The translations under genes and the position numbers were made by a program. Below the pieces are notes generated by a model. That model was not told the origin of the DNA. It saw only the letters and a program-made list of their open reading frames with translations, and searched no databases. From NCBI GenBank assembly GCA_027604665.1, contig JADGIZ010000315.1, positions 1 through 16,246 on the forward strand: a stretch of DNA of 16,246 nucleotides. Direction: 5' to 3'. The stretch's first letter is position 1; the number at the start of each line of letters is the position of its first letter. Shown here in pieces: positions 6,008-15,466 of this stretch. The stretch is from Polyrhizophydium stewartii. Lineage: Eukaryota > Chytridiomycota > Chytridiomycetes > Rhizophydiales.

Positions 6008-8962
6008 TCACTCGACCATGGCGTCGTCGTCGCCGGGCGCCGCAACATCGAGTGGCGGCGGCACGGCCGAAAAGTCTGCAAACGGCGCCGTGTTCCACTT
6101 GGGGAAGACGCGCTTGTAGAGGTGCATGCAGACCGTGTCGTGCGCCTTGATGCCGGCATCGAACAGGCACTTCATGTACCCGTGCGTGCCGAGGCTCTCC
6201 TTGATGTGCCCCGTGCGGCCGAGCTTGGTCACCAGCTGCACGGGCTTGAAGTACATGACGTCCTCCGGGTTGAAGAACATGTATCTGATGACGGCGCCGC
6301 GCTTGTGCACCTTGAACGGATGGCCTGTCAGGATGATGCGCTTGGCGATGATGCGCAGCGGGTCAAGGTCCATGAGGTTGCCGGTCGCAATCAGCGGCAG
6401 CGTGTTCTCGGGCGTCCACGTGTGCTCGCCGGCCGCGTCGTGCTTGAACACGAGCACGGGCGCCGGGCCAAACTGGATCGGCGCGTACATCGTCGCGACC
6501 GACGGCGGGCCGTGCTGCAGGAAGCGCTCAAACTTGTGCACGTTGTTGGGCCCGCCGCGCGTGTACGTCGAGTACACGGGCCGCACCACGTAGCGCCGGA
6601 ACCCGCACATGAGCACCACCGCGTCCTTGGACTTGATCGGGTCTGTGTACTCGGCCGTGCGCCGCATCGTGATGTTGACCGTCGACATCTTGTGCTCGTG
6701 CGGCAGCAGGCCAAAGATGGCCATCATGCGCGACGGGTCGTGGTTGTCTGCCCGCAGAGAGCAAGTCAGCACGACGCAGCGCAGGCCGGCTTTGCACAAA
6801 ACCAAGCGCCTCACCAAACGCCTCGCGCGGCACGTCCTTGATGTGCACCGTGACGTACGTGCCCGCCGCAACGCCAGGTCCGTCCTCGACCGAGTCCATC
6901 ACGCGCTTGCGCGTGCGGCGGAAGTTCTGGAACTGGAAGATGCGCGAGTAGTCGACCGGCAGGTTCTCGTACGGATCCCACGCCGAGTTGCGGAAGCTCT
7001 TCAGGCCGCGGTAGCGCTGGAACCGCTCGCGCGCGGGGATATGCTGCGGCGTGTCGACCTCGTCCGGGAACTCGAGGTCGTCGCGGCTTTCCTTTTGCCT
7101 GCGGAGGTACTCCTCGAGCCTGTGCACGCGCGGAAGACAAGCGTCAGACACTGCCGCTCCGCATGGACAAGCGGGGTATCAGAGTGAAAGGAACTCACTG
7201 CTCGCGCTCCTCGTCGGCGTCAAGGGCATCGAACTTCATGTTGCGATCCTCGAGATCGACAACGTCATACTCTTCCTCCTCCTTGTCATCGCCATCGTCT
7301 TGGCTGTCCTCAACGTCCTCGTCCTGGTGCTTGAAGTCGTGCATCTTGGTAGTCTCGTCGTCTTCGTCCATCTCCTCGTCATCGTCGTCGTCCTCGCCCT
7401 CGTCTTCCTCATCAGCGTCGTCGTTGTCGAGGATCCACGCAGCCTGGTACGACGACGTGCCCTTGGGCACGCGGCGCTTCTTGCCGTCCTTGCCGGCAAA
7501 CAGCGAGGGCGAGTCGGCGTCCATGCCGTCGTCGCCCTGCTGGCGAAGCCGGCGCACTCGCTCTGCAAATGAGCAACGCCTGCGTCAGCGTTTGATCGAA
7601 TTGAATGCTTGGCAAGCAAGCAAACACACCGTCGGCCTCTGCAAGCTCCTCCTCGGTCGGCCACGTCTGCTCGCCCTCCATCGGGTCCGGCTCGTTCTGG
7701 GCCACGAGCGGCTCCTGCAGCTCAGGGTCGGCCACGCCCAGCACCTGAGGCTCGTCGGCCATGTCGTTTGCACGACGCTTGACCGGCTCGGCCAAGATCT
7801 GCGACATCTGGAAGTCGCCGTAGTTGGGGATGTGCACGAGGCGGTTGACGTCAAGCTTGTTTCCGCGCACAAAGCCCGTGACGCTCAGGGTACCGAGCGT
7901 GCCCTCTCCGTCCGCGTTGGGCGAAAACGCCAGGCGGTCCACGAGGAGGTACGGATGGCGGTCGCGCCAAACAATGTTCTTTGGCCGCTGCGATGTGATG
8001 TGGCGCAGCACGGCAACGCACTCGTTGGTGTCGTGCGTCGAGAACACGCGCTGCTCAACGGCAAAGTGGTGGTGCATGTAATAGTGCAGCGACTCGCGGA
8101 TCGCGCCGTGCTTCTTGGCGGGGTTTGTCTCGAGATGCTGGACGGCCGTCACGACCGTCGGCACACCCTGCGACTTGATGGCGCTCATGGTCGCCTCGCC
8201 AAACTTGTCAACCTGCTCGTTGGCCGAGAGCACAAACAGAACCATGTCCGCAACGCGCACGGCCTCGAGGATCTGCAGCAGATGCCTGCCCGTCGGGACG
8301 AACTGGATGCGCTGCTTGAAGCGCTCAACGCTGAATGCTTGTCAGAAACAGCGGTAGCAACAGTAGTGCGCATCCACGCAGCTCGCGGCGAGGCACTTGC
8401 GTCATTAGCGCCGTGCCGTTGGACTCGGTGTACTCGTGCTCGATCGAGGCGAACAGCGCGCGGGTCGTTGCGTGGGCGCTGACATCGGGGCACAGCGGCA
8501 CGACGGCCTTGTAGCGCACGATCAGTCAGCATGCTGGGCCGTGTGCGCAAGGGCAGGCCAAGACGGGCAGATCCCCGGGGCGGCACGCACGACGATCTTG
8601 GGCGTGGCGTGCAGGCCTTGGAACAGGCGGGCGTTGGACTGGGCATCGAGCCGCTTCTTGCGCTGCTCGATCCTGGCGGCGTTGCGGCGGTCGGCCTTGT
8701 GCGAGGCAATGGACCGCGACTTGACCGACTTGGCGTGCTCGGCCTTGCCTGTGGCCACACCATCGCAGGCAGCGTGCGCCGTTGCGTGTGTGCGAGTCAG
8801 CACTGGGTGGAGCGGCCGACACCGCAGCCTGCCAACACCCTCGCGCGACGTGCCTTTGTTCTTGGCCTTGAGTGCGCCCTTTGTCGCGTGCCGCGACTTG
8901 AACGGCTTGTTGGACTGCTTGAGCGACGAGCGGTGCGAGAACGGCTGGTCGCCTCCGGCCAT
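6008..8962 (-). CDS. TSR1: Ribosome biogenesis protein TSR1, 7 exons, 831 aa
   Basis: Exons on the minus strand: 8962-8839, 8748-8591, 8507-8397, 8323-7630, 7562-7199, 7119-6815, 6747-6008; 2496 nt, phases consistent; family length is about 800. The basic N-terminus (SLKQSNKPFKSRHATKGALK) is typical. The GTPase-like fold has no P-loop lysine motif (AVVPLCPDVSAHATT), as expected of TSR1, unlike its relative Bms1. The AARP2CN region is in exon 4 (NIVWRDRHPYLLVDRLAF, NRLVHIPNYGDFQ). Exon 5 is strongly acidic. The C-terminal half carries DEVDTPQHIPARERFQRYRG, SAWDPYENLPVDYSRIFQF, GLLPHEHKMS and IRYMFFNPEDVMYFKPVQL. TSR1 is a GTPase-like factor in late cytoplasmic 40S maturation that blocks premature subunit joining. 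The exon 3/4 junction (CAA|GTGCCT...GAG) is forced by frame and is less certain. Confidence 0.96.
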
Positions 8963-9020
8963 GATGAGCGGGCGTCGGTGAGGGAGGGAAAGCAGGCAAG
9001 TCTGGCTCGCAGGCGACAAC

Positions 9021-9045
9021 AAAAAAAAGGCTCGAAAAAAAAAAA
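9021..9045. promoter_or_regulatory. Two poly(dA:dT) tracts upstream of TSR1
   Basis: A run of 8 A (9021-9028) and one of 11 A (9035-9045) on the plus strand, i.e. T-rich on the TSR1 coding strand, 60-85 bp upstream of its ATG. In fungi such tracts often exclude nucleosomes at housekeeping promoters. They could equally belong to the 3' flank of the upstream small gene (stop at 9127). Confidence 0.4.
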
Positions 9046-9126
9046 CATTGTATTGTGCACATGCATTTGGGCATTCCCAGCGATGCCGCCGGCGGCGCTG
9101 CCGGCACCGCGGGTGCTGCAACAGCC

Positions 9127-9621
9127 TCATGCCATATCCACATCTGCAGAATCGTCCTTGGGTGATGCATCTGTCGCGGCGGCAGCAGCGGCAGCTGCAG
9201 CAGCGGCCTTGCGCTGCTTGTCGAGCTTGGCGGCCTGGAGAAGCTTCTTGGCCTTCTTCTTGGACAGCAGCGTGGGCATGCGCACGGACGAGTTCTTGCC
9301 GACCCGGCCGGGCATGATGCTCCGGACGAGCTTGGTCTTGGTCGGCTTCTCCTCGGGCTCGCCGGCGGCCGTCAGCAGCTTGCGCGCAGCCACGCGCTCG
9401 GTGGCCTCGGCGACGAGCTGCTCGAGAGGCCGGATTTGCGAGTTGTGTGCCTGGACCAGCGACGGCCCGTCCACCTTGGCGAGGCGCTTGGCCAGCGCGG
9501 CCTTGCGGCGGTGTGCGCGCTCCTGGTACTGCTTGGTCTTGTTGCAGCGCAGCGTCATTGCGTCGGGCGGGCGGGCGTTGGTTGTGGTGTCGCAAACCAC
9601 GCCCGGCAGAGTTTTGCCCAT
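9127..9621 (-). CDS. Small basic Lys/Ala-rich protein, possible ribosome-biogenesis factor, 164 aa
   Basis: A single open frame from an ATG in good context (AAAGATGG) to TGA at 9129-9127. Visible parts: a basic helix (ERAHRRKAALAKRLAK), an amphipathic middle (QIRPLEQLVAEATERVAAR), a Lys-rich motif MPTLLSKKKAKKLLQAAKL that could serve as a nuclear or nucleolar signal, an 11-Ala run, and an acidic tail ending SADVDMA. The TLxSKKxxKKLxxxxxL pattern plus acidic tail recalls small pre-60S factors of the Alb1 or C11orf98 type; this is a weak resemblance, not an identification. An alternative start is Met at 9558, with or without a short 5' intron. It shares a divergent promoter with the hydrolase on the plus strand and lies 164 bp upstream of TSR1 on the same strand. 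Confidence 0.65.
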   Translation of the reverse strand: MGKTLPGVVCDTTTNARPPDAMTLRCNKTKQYQERAHRRKAALAKRLAKVDGPSLVQAHNSQIRPLEQLVAEATERVAARKLLTAAGEPEEKPTKTKLVRSIMPGRVGKNSSVRMPTLLSKKKAKKLLQAAKLDKQRKAAAAAAAAAAATDASPKDDSADVDMA

Positions 9622-9635
9622 CTTTGTCGGCCGTG
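9622..9635. promoter_or_regulatory. 14-bp divergent interval between two start codons
   Basis: The minus-strand ATG of the small basic protein (9621-9619) and the plus-strand ATG of the hydrolase (9636-9638) face away from each other with 14 bp between them. Any bidirectional promoter must overlap the coding ends, or one of the starts lies further in (for the minus gene, 9558). Confidence 0.5.
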
Positions 9636-11168
9636 ATGATTGGGACCATCCTCGTCTTCCTCGCGGTCTATGCGGTGCGCCTCCGCGCCGCTGTGTTGCT
9701 GCGCTGCGCGGACGCACGCCGTGCTGACCCTCGTCTTGCGCGTGCCGCCCGCCGCAGGCCATCATGGCAGCGCTGCTGCTACGCCCATATCCCATCCAGA
9801 ACTTCGCCATCTACCTCCACTGGCTCAACTTCCCCTTTGTCAACTTCAAGGAGGGCGGCGAGCGCTTTGGCTACCGCTGTGGGTGCTGCGCGCCTGCGCG
9901 CACGGCGCCTGCGTCCAGATGCCTCCTGGCGCTGACCTGCCTGCTCGCCGCTCGGCCCGGCTCGGCCGCACCAGCCGGAAACGTCCGCACCGTCTACATC
10001 AAGACAAGCGACGGCGCGACGCTCGGCGCCTGGCACCTGCTGCCGCGCAAGGCGGCCCCCGCGCCAGCGCCGGGCATGTCCGCCGTCGACGACTCGGACC
10101 AGCGCGCCGACGCCCTGCTCGCGACGGCGGGCCGGGTGTATCTCTACTTCCACGGCAACGCCGGCAACCGCGCCACGTTCCACCGCAACGACTTCTACAA
10201 GGTGCGCCGAGCGTCGTTCGCCCAGCCAGCCCGCGGGCCGGTCGCCGCGCGCTCAGCCAGCCGGCCCGCCTGCATCCGCCTAGCATGTCGCACCCGCAGC
10301 ATGCGCTGACGCAGCGCTGCGCCCGCAGATGATGACGTCCTTTGGCACCGACTCGCACGTGCTGGCGATCGACTACCGCGGCTTCGGCGACTCGTCCTCG
10401 GCAGTCCCCACCGAGCAGGGCCTTGCCCTGGACGCCATTGCGGCGTACGAATGGCTGATTGCCCGCGGCGTGCCGCCGCAAAAGATCGTGCTCGTCGGCC
10501 ACTCGCTCGGCACCGGCGTCGCCACCGACCTCGCCTTCCACCTTACCAACCGCATCAAGTCGCCCTCGCCGCAGCTCTTTGGCGGACTCATCTTACTTTC
10601 GGGATACGCGTCCATCTGCGACGCCGCGCTCGGCTACCCAATGGTCCCGGTGCTGCTGCCCTTCCGCGGCTTCGACGCCCTCGAGAACTTCATCAAGTCC
10701 AAGATGATCGACAAGTGGGACAGCGCGCACAAGATCGGCATGATCCGCGCACCGATCCTCATCATCCACGGCAAGCGCGACTTTGAGATCCAGCCATGGC
10801 AGGGCCGCGCGTTGTTTCTCGAGGCTGCTGGCGGCCGCCTCGGCCAAAAGCTCGTCGAGGACGGCGGATACTGGCAGCTGCGTCTGTCAACCTCCAAGTT
10901 CTCGCCCCGGGAGCTCGATGGTATCGTCGTCACAGACCTTGGGCAAAACGACGGCGAGATTTGGAGCGTCGACGTTCCTTCGCCGTCAGCCGGGCCCGCA
11001 GCATCTGCTGCGCCAACGCCAGCTGCCCACGGCCGGCCCATGCCGCCAGTCTGGCTGCTGCAGGTCACGCATGGCGGCCACAACACGCTCTCCAAGTTCC
11101 AGGTCGTTGCCGACACAATCGAGTCGTGGAACCGCGCATGCATCGAAGGCGATCCGCGCGTGGCATAA
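9636..11168 (+). CDS. ABHD12: ABHD12-type alpha/beta serine hydrolase, membrane-anchored, 4 exons, 408 aa
   Basis: Exons: 9636-9674, 9758-9878, 9975-10201, 10329-11168; 1227 nt, phases consistent; human ABHD12 has about 398 aa. Exons 1 and 2 join into an N-terminal signal anchor (MIGTILVFLAVYAAIMAALL), then LHWLNFPFVNF and RTVYIKTSDGATLGAWHLLP. Hydrolase motifs: oxyanion loop FHGNAG (residues 112-117), DYRGFGDS, nucleophile elbow GHSLGTGVAT with Ser188, acid HGKRD with Asp280, and VTHGGHN with His380. The triad is complete. ABHD12 enzymes are membrane lysophospholipid/acylglycerol lipases; the substrate here is inferred. About 100 residues separate Asp and His, more than usual; the extra Ala/Pro-rich stretch (PSPSAGPAASAAPTPAAHG) looks lineage-specific. 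The gene converges with the cNMP-binding gene; the stop codons are 88 bp apart. Confidence 0.9.
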
Positions 11169-11256
11169 CCGCCTTGCCACCAATACAGCATTCTCTTCCA
11201 AATCAGAAAACACTTCATCCAACGCAGCCGATGCGCCGCCCTGTCCGATCGCGAGT

Positions 11257-14200
11257 TTACTTTTTCTTCTTGAACCCGTCCCAAACGCGCTGCGAGATGA
11301 ATGAGCGCTGGATCTCGTCCATTGACACGCCCAACAAGCCCTCGTAAAACGGATTGCACAAGCGCGCAAGCGTGTCGTCGTCGACGGCCGAAATCAAGTC
11401 GAAGCGCGCAATGCGATAGCACTCGCACCGCTGCGGGGCCGTGACCTGCAGGTCGAGTGATGCGGCAAATCGCTCAATCGCAACATACTCTTGCTGCATG
11501 ATCGGGTCGTCCCCGCGCTCCGCCTGCTGGCGGAGCTCCGCGGTGCATCCGCGTGCCTCCTGAGCGGCCGCAAGGATCGCAATCTTGGACGCCGGCACGT
11601 CCTGCACGCGGAAGTCGATGATTTCCTCCGGCAGCATGAAGATGCGGGGAAAGAACTGCCCAGGCGTGATGTCGCCGATGCGCAAGTCAAACTTTACAAC
11701 TTGTTGCACCTGTGCATCGTATCGCTGCCCATACTGAAACGGGATGATGCCCGACATCGGGTCTGCCGCTTCCTTGCGCTGCGCGGGCGGCGAAGTCGCG
11801 GCTGCTGATCCAGATGGAGCGCCCTGGGGCACCGACGCACCGCAGGTCGCCCCAGAGGCAGCTCCGCCCTTGCCAATATCCTTGAGGAAGCGCACTTCGC
11901 GTGTTGCGCGCAGCAGTCCGTGCTTGAGAAAGTACACGAATTCGGTCTCGCCCGGTTTGAGCACGACTGCATCTGGCGCAACCGTGATGAGCTGCATGAC
12001 GAGCACCAGCTCGCGCATGACCTCGTCAGATGTGCGCTCAAACGCAGCAACCTCGCGTAGGAACGAGAGCCGCTCGTTGTGCTCGCTCCCCGATGTGGTC
12101 TGCATCACGCGCTTAAAGTCCTCGCGCTCGATGCGCAGCACATGGCACTTTGTCAGCGTCGTGACCGTGACCGTGCGCCGCTCAGACCGAGACGTGAGCG
12201 AGAATTCGCCAAAGAATTGCCCGCTTGTGATCTCGTATGGAGGTGTCACGACGGCAGCGCCAGAGATGTCGACGCGGAAATCAGGCTTGGCCAGACAAGT
12301 GCCTTCGAGCAGAATGTAGCACGAAAGGCACAGCTGGCCAGACTTGATCACGACGCGGCCAGGCCCAAACTTGTCAAACTTTACGTACTTGAGCAGTTCC
12401 TGCCGCGTCGCTGCAGAGAACCGCGAAAACGAGGACAGCTGTCCAAGCATGTTAAACAGCGACCGTGTCTGCGCATCGGATCGTGCCTCCCACGGGGTCA
12501 TGATGATGGACTCTATGTTCTTCATGCGCTCGATTGCAGAGAGCCCAGACTGGGTTGGGCCCATGCCGCGCAGCTGGTTGAGCGCCTCAGTCGCCTCCTT
12601 GTTGAGCTGCGCTAGCATGGTCAGGGTATCGACATGGGTCGGCTCAAACACGCCTCGCACAACCGCCGATTTGTGGACTTGGTCCGCCACCTGAGTGAGC
12701 GCAAACGACCACAGCATGCGCGCGCGCGACCGGATGCTCAGCTGCGAGGCCGTTTTGGCCTCTTTGTGCTCGAGTGTGCTGACCGACTCCCCGCGGCTGT
12801 TGAGGCCGCGTATCAAGGCATTGTGGCTCCTGAGGATCTCATCACGGCTCTTGGAGACCTTTTCTCGGTTGCTGTAGGCTCGCTCCCGGCTGCGAGGTCC
12901 AGCTCTCGAATCCGCGCGGTTTAGACGAGTTAACGACCGACCCGTTTTGAACAGATTGCTAGTGGGAGATTGCGGCGATTTGGGCGACGATGGAGTGCTG
13001 CTCACGCCAAGCTGCCTGGACGACTTTGGGCTTCCACGCGGACTGCCACGTGGGCTGGCCTCCGTGCCAATGTGCGCCTCTGAGCGCGACGCCGTGGTGT
13101 CTCTGAGATTTCGACTGGCCGACGGAAGCTGAGCCTTATCGTCCAAACTGGCCATTGAGCGCGCGCGGTTCTGCTGCTGCAAGCCCATGATGTATCTCTG
13201 CAGCTTTCCATGTGCAGTTGGCGACTGAGACTTTTCAGATTCGCCATCGGGCCTGTGTGTTTTGAGGGTCGCCGACGAGCCAGAAATCGTGGTTGTCCTC
13301 GAGCTCTGTCCGCCGGCACCGTGGTGGCGATCTGCATCAGGTGCATGCAACGCTTCACCGTCGACCCTGCGACGCGGAACGGGCGATGCCCGTGCCTTGC
13401 CGCGCTCGAACGTATCAAACTGCGCCGTCGACGTCGCAAACCGGGATATAATGCGCTGCCCTGATTGGCGCGGAGACATGGGCACGCCAGACGATTGAGA
13501 TGGAGGCGGGGTACCCGGTCCATGCGCCACGGCCGCTTCTGTTGCCTCGCCAGGCTCGTGAGCTTGGCGAACTCCCTGCGGCACGTTGGATATAGCTGCA
13601 AGTTTTGGATCCAGGTTCACAGGAGCGCTCTGAGGACCGTCGCTGCCCTTGATCGCACTCATGTTCAGGCGCATACCCGGCTTGTTCAAGAACGACAGCT
13701 TTCCGCGCGCCAACAGCGACTTGGCCGGCTTCGCGGGAGTATCTTGCATTGGCCCACCTGATGCGGGTGCAGGAGTGGCTGATAACGGGACTTTTGAACT
13801 CCAAGTCATGTCCGAATCCTCTCCAGATACCGAGCTTGACGGAGGGGCTGGTTGCGATGCAGCTTCTGAAGTGAGGTGGCGCTGATGGCGCTGCATCGGT
13901 CGGCGGATGCAATACATCGGAGCATCGTGCGGAGCCAGCGGCGCAGATGTCTCCTGCACATCATCGACATCCAGGCCAAGCTTGTTGAGGATCATGGCTG
14001 ACCTCGCCGGCACCTGCGGAGACTGAGGCGATGCCGTCATCACCTGCGAGAGCGGGGAGCCCTCGTTGAACGATCTTTTGGTCGTAAGCAGGCGCATATT
14101 GGGCCTCGTACGGAACTCCCCCGACGCCGACGGCGATTGCGGCGTAGACGGCGGCGAAGGCGACATTGGCCCCTGGGTCAGTGGAGACGATGCGCCGGCC

Positions 14201-15294
14201 GCGCCTAGCTGAGCAGCAGCGGTGCCTGGCAATGATATCGCTGCAGCAGGAGCCAACACTTCAGCCGGCGCCATCGAGAGAATGGGCTGGTTGATGCTCT
14301 CGGCGGTTGTGCCATGCTGCTTGCGGAAGGAGCGGCCGCTCGCCAAGCTGCGGCCAAATGCACCGCCTGGGGCAACCCTTGGGCTCTGAGGAGTTCCGCC
14401 AGATGCCGGCGCAGCGGCAGCCGTATCAGTGGTGGCTGCGTGCGAGTCATCGGCCCCTGGGGGATCAAGATGGCTGGGTGTGCGTGGTGCAGCCTGGCCT
14501 CGCGGCTTGATGACACTTTCCGGCTGCTTGGAGCCCAAAGGCAGCTGACGTCGCAATGATGCGCGGCCAGCACTCCCCTCGTGCGCTGCAAGTCCGCTGT
14601 GCGGCTCAAACAGACTCGATGACCCAAGCGACGGAGGCGACATTGACCCGCTATTCTGCGCCGGCGAGCGAGGACCCATATGCCCATCTTTGCCAGATCG
14701 GCCAAGCGATCTCCGGCCCTCGACTGCCGAGCACGACACGGCAAGCGCCGAGCTGTTGTGCGACTGGCTCAGACCCAGCATCCCAGAGTGATCGCCAGAA
14801 TTGATGCTTGCCGAGAGCGCCATGCTGCTGCCGACGCTGTTCCGTGACGCTGCCGGGTCGGAATCCGATCCAAAGCGATGGTGCCTCCGCCGGCGCGATG
14901 TTGTACCGCTTATTGGCGATGCCGATGCCTCGACACTCGCTCGTGCGGCCGTTGGCATGGCTGGCGAACTCGTCGACCCCGACGCCGGTGTCGCTGGTTC
15001 TGCAGAAACTTGAGCACTAGTATCCAGTGCCGCGCTCCTGGCCTTGGTGCTGGCGTGCCGGCGCAGCGCTGGTGATTGTTGGGGCTCGTCTGGCTTTGTC
15101 AAAGATGGCGTGCGGGATCTCGGAGCGACTCGAGGAAGCGCCGAGCCAGATGCGCCGCCGTCACCTGGTGCGGGCGCCAGTAGGTTCGTCTGCTGGATAT
15201 TCCCCGGCTCTATAGCGCACTGCAGGCTGCAGCTCGCGGACTGAGATAGTGATGGAAGCGTCGTTCCCTTGCTCTCAGGAGTCGATCGGGGCAT
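11257..15294 (-). CDS. Large protein with disordered N-terminus and two cyclic-nucleotide-binding-like domains, 1345 aa
   Basis: One uninterrupted frame from ATG (15294, A at -3) to TAA. Residues 1 to about 900 are Ser/Pro/Ala/Gly-rich and look disordered, with many SP sites (SPRGSPRGSPKSS, SSPKSPQSPTS) and basic-Ser sites (RRHAS, KRSF), suggesting heavy phosphorylation. A helical region follows (MLWSFALTQVADQVHKSAVV). cNBD-A spans about 945-1065: VVIKSGQLCLSCYILLEGT, then SGQFFGEFSL with RSERRTVTV, which keeps the F-G-E and the Arg of the phosphate-binding cassette. cNBD-B spans about 1078-1230, interrupted by a Gly/Ala/Ser insert (about 1140-1200); its cassette position reads GQFFPRIF, without the Glu. 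A helical tail ends GFKKKK. Proteins with tandem cNBDs that lack a kinase or channel are known in zoosporic fungi; the role is unknown. No GCTGAC-type introns are evident. Confidence 0.9.
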   Translation of the reverse strand: MPRSTPESKGTTLPSLSQSASCSLQCAIEPGNIQQTNLLAPAPGDGGASGSALPRVAPRSRTPSLTKPDEPQQSPALRRHASTKARSAALDTSAQVSAEPATPASGSTSSPAMPTAARASVEASASPISGTTSRRRRHHRFGSDSDPAASRNSVGSSMALSASINSGDHSGMLGLSQSHNSSALAVSCSAVEGRRSLGRSGKDGHMGPRSPAQNSGSMSPPSLGSSSLFEPHSGLAAHEGSAGRASLRRQLPLGSKQPESVIKPRGQAAPRTPSHLDPPGADDSHAATTDTAAAAPASGGTPQSPRVAPGGAFGRSLASGRSFRKQHGTTAESINQPILSMAPAEVLAPAAAISLPGTAAAQLGAAGASSPLTQGPMSPSPPSTPQSPSASGEFRTRPNMRLLTTKRSFNEGSPLSQVMTASPQSPQVPARSAMILNKLGLDVDDVQETSAPLAPHDAPMYCIRRPMQRHQRHLTSEAASQPAPPSSSVSGEDSDMTWSSKVPLSATPAPASGGPMQDTPAKPAKSLLARGKLSFLNKPGMRLNMSAIKGSDGPQSAPVNLDPKLAAISNVPQGVRQAHEPGEATEAAVAHGPGTPPPSQSSGVPMSPRQSGQRIISRFATSTAQFDTFERGKARASPVPRRRVDGEALHAPDADRHHGAGGQSSRTTTISGSSATLKTHRPDGESEKSQSPTAHGKLQRYIMGLQQQNRARSMASLDDKAQLPSASRNLRDTTASRSEAHIGTEASPRGSPRGSPKSSRQLGVSSTPSSPKSPQSPTSNLFKTGRSLTRLNRADSRAGPRSRERAYSNREKVSKSRDEILRSHNALIRGLNSRGESVSTLEHKEAKTASQLSIRSRARMLWSFALTQVADQVHKSAVVRGVFEPTHVDTLTMLAQLNKEATEALNQLRGMGPTQSGLSAIERMKNIESIIMTPWEARSDAQTRSLFNMLGQLSSFSRFSAATRQELLKYVKFDKFGPGRVVIKSGQLCLSCYILLEGTCLAKPDFRVDISGAAVVTPPYEITSGQFFGEFSLTSRSERRTVTVTTLTKCHVLRIEREDFKRVMQTTSGSEHNERLSFLREVAAFERTSDEVMRELVLVMQLITVAPDAVVLKPGETEFVYFLKHGLLRATREVRFLKDIGKGGAASGATCGASVPQGAPSGSAAATSPPAQRKEAADPMSGIIPFQYGQRYDAQVQQVVKFDLRIGDITPGQFFPRIFMLPEEIIDFRVQDVPASKIAILAAAQEARGCTAELRQQAERGDDPIMQQEYVAIERFAASLDLQVTAPQRCECYRIARFDLISAVDDDTLARLCNPFYEGLLGVSMDEIQRSFISQRVWDGFKKKK

Positions 15295-15466
15295 ATTTTG
15301 ATAATTCGCAACGAAAGGAAGGATTTGGCCTTGTTGCGTCGCGTTTTATAATTCGGCGATTATGACGGAACGAGGGCCAAATCTCGCAGCAACATGGGAT
15401 CGTCCCGTACGCCTACGCTGCCGAGCGCAGTTTCGCAAACGCTTCGCTCGGCAGACGTGAGTCGGC
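15295..15466. other. Intergenic gap between the two cNBD paralogues
   Basis: 172 bp between the stop of the right-hand paralogue and the start of the large one. Apart from the TATA box, no feature was recognised. The gap is AT-richer than its flanks (AT-rich at 15294-15320 and 15340-15365). Confidence 0.6.
15344..15350 (-). promoter_or_regulatory. TATA box for the 1345-aa cNBD gene
   Basis: TATAAAA on the minus strand, about 50 nt upstream of the ATG at 15294, in an AT-rich island of otherwise GC-rich DNA. Start-site spacing would leave a 5' UTR of roughly 20-25 nt with no upstream ATG. Confidence 0.55.

Noticed and set aside
6002..6841. 279-codon plus-strand frame opposite TSR1 exon 7
   Set aside because: His/Arg/Val-rich shadow of highly conserved TSR1 sequence on the other strand.
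7163..8482. 439-codon plus-strand Ser-rich then basic frame opposite TSR1
   Set aside because: The poly-Ser start is the complement of the Asp/Glu-rich acidic region of TSR1; no independent protein features.
8531..9727. 398-codon plus-strand frame opposite the TSR1 start and the small basic gene
   Set aside because: It crosses two minus-strand genes and their spacer with no conserved motif; an antisense shadow.
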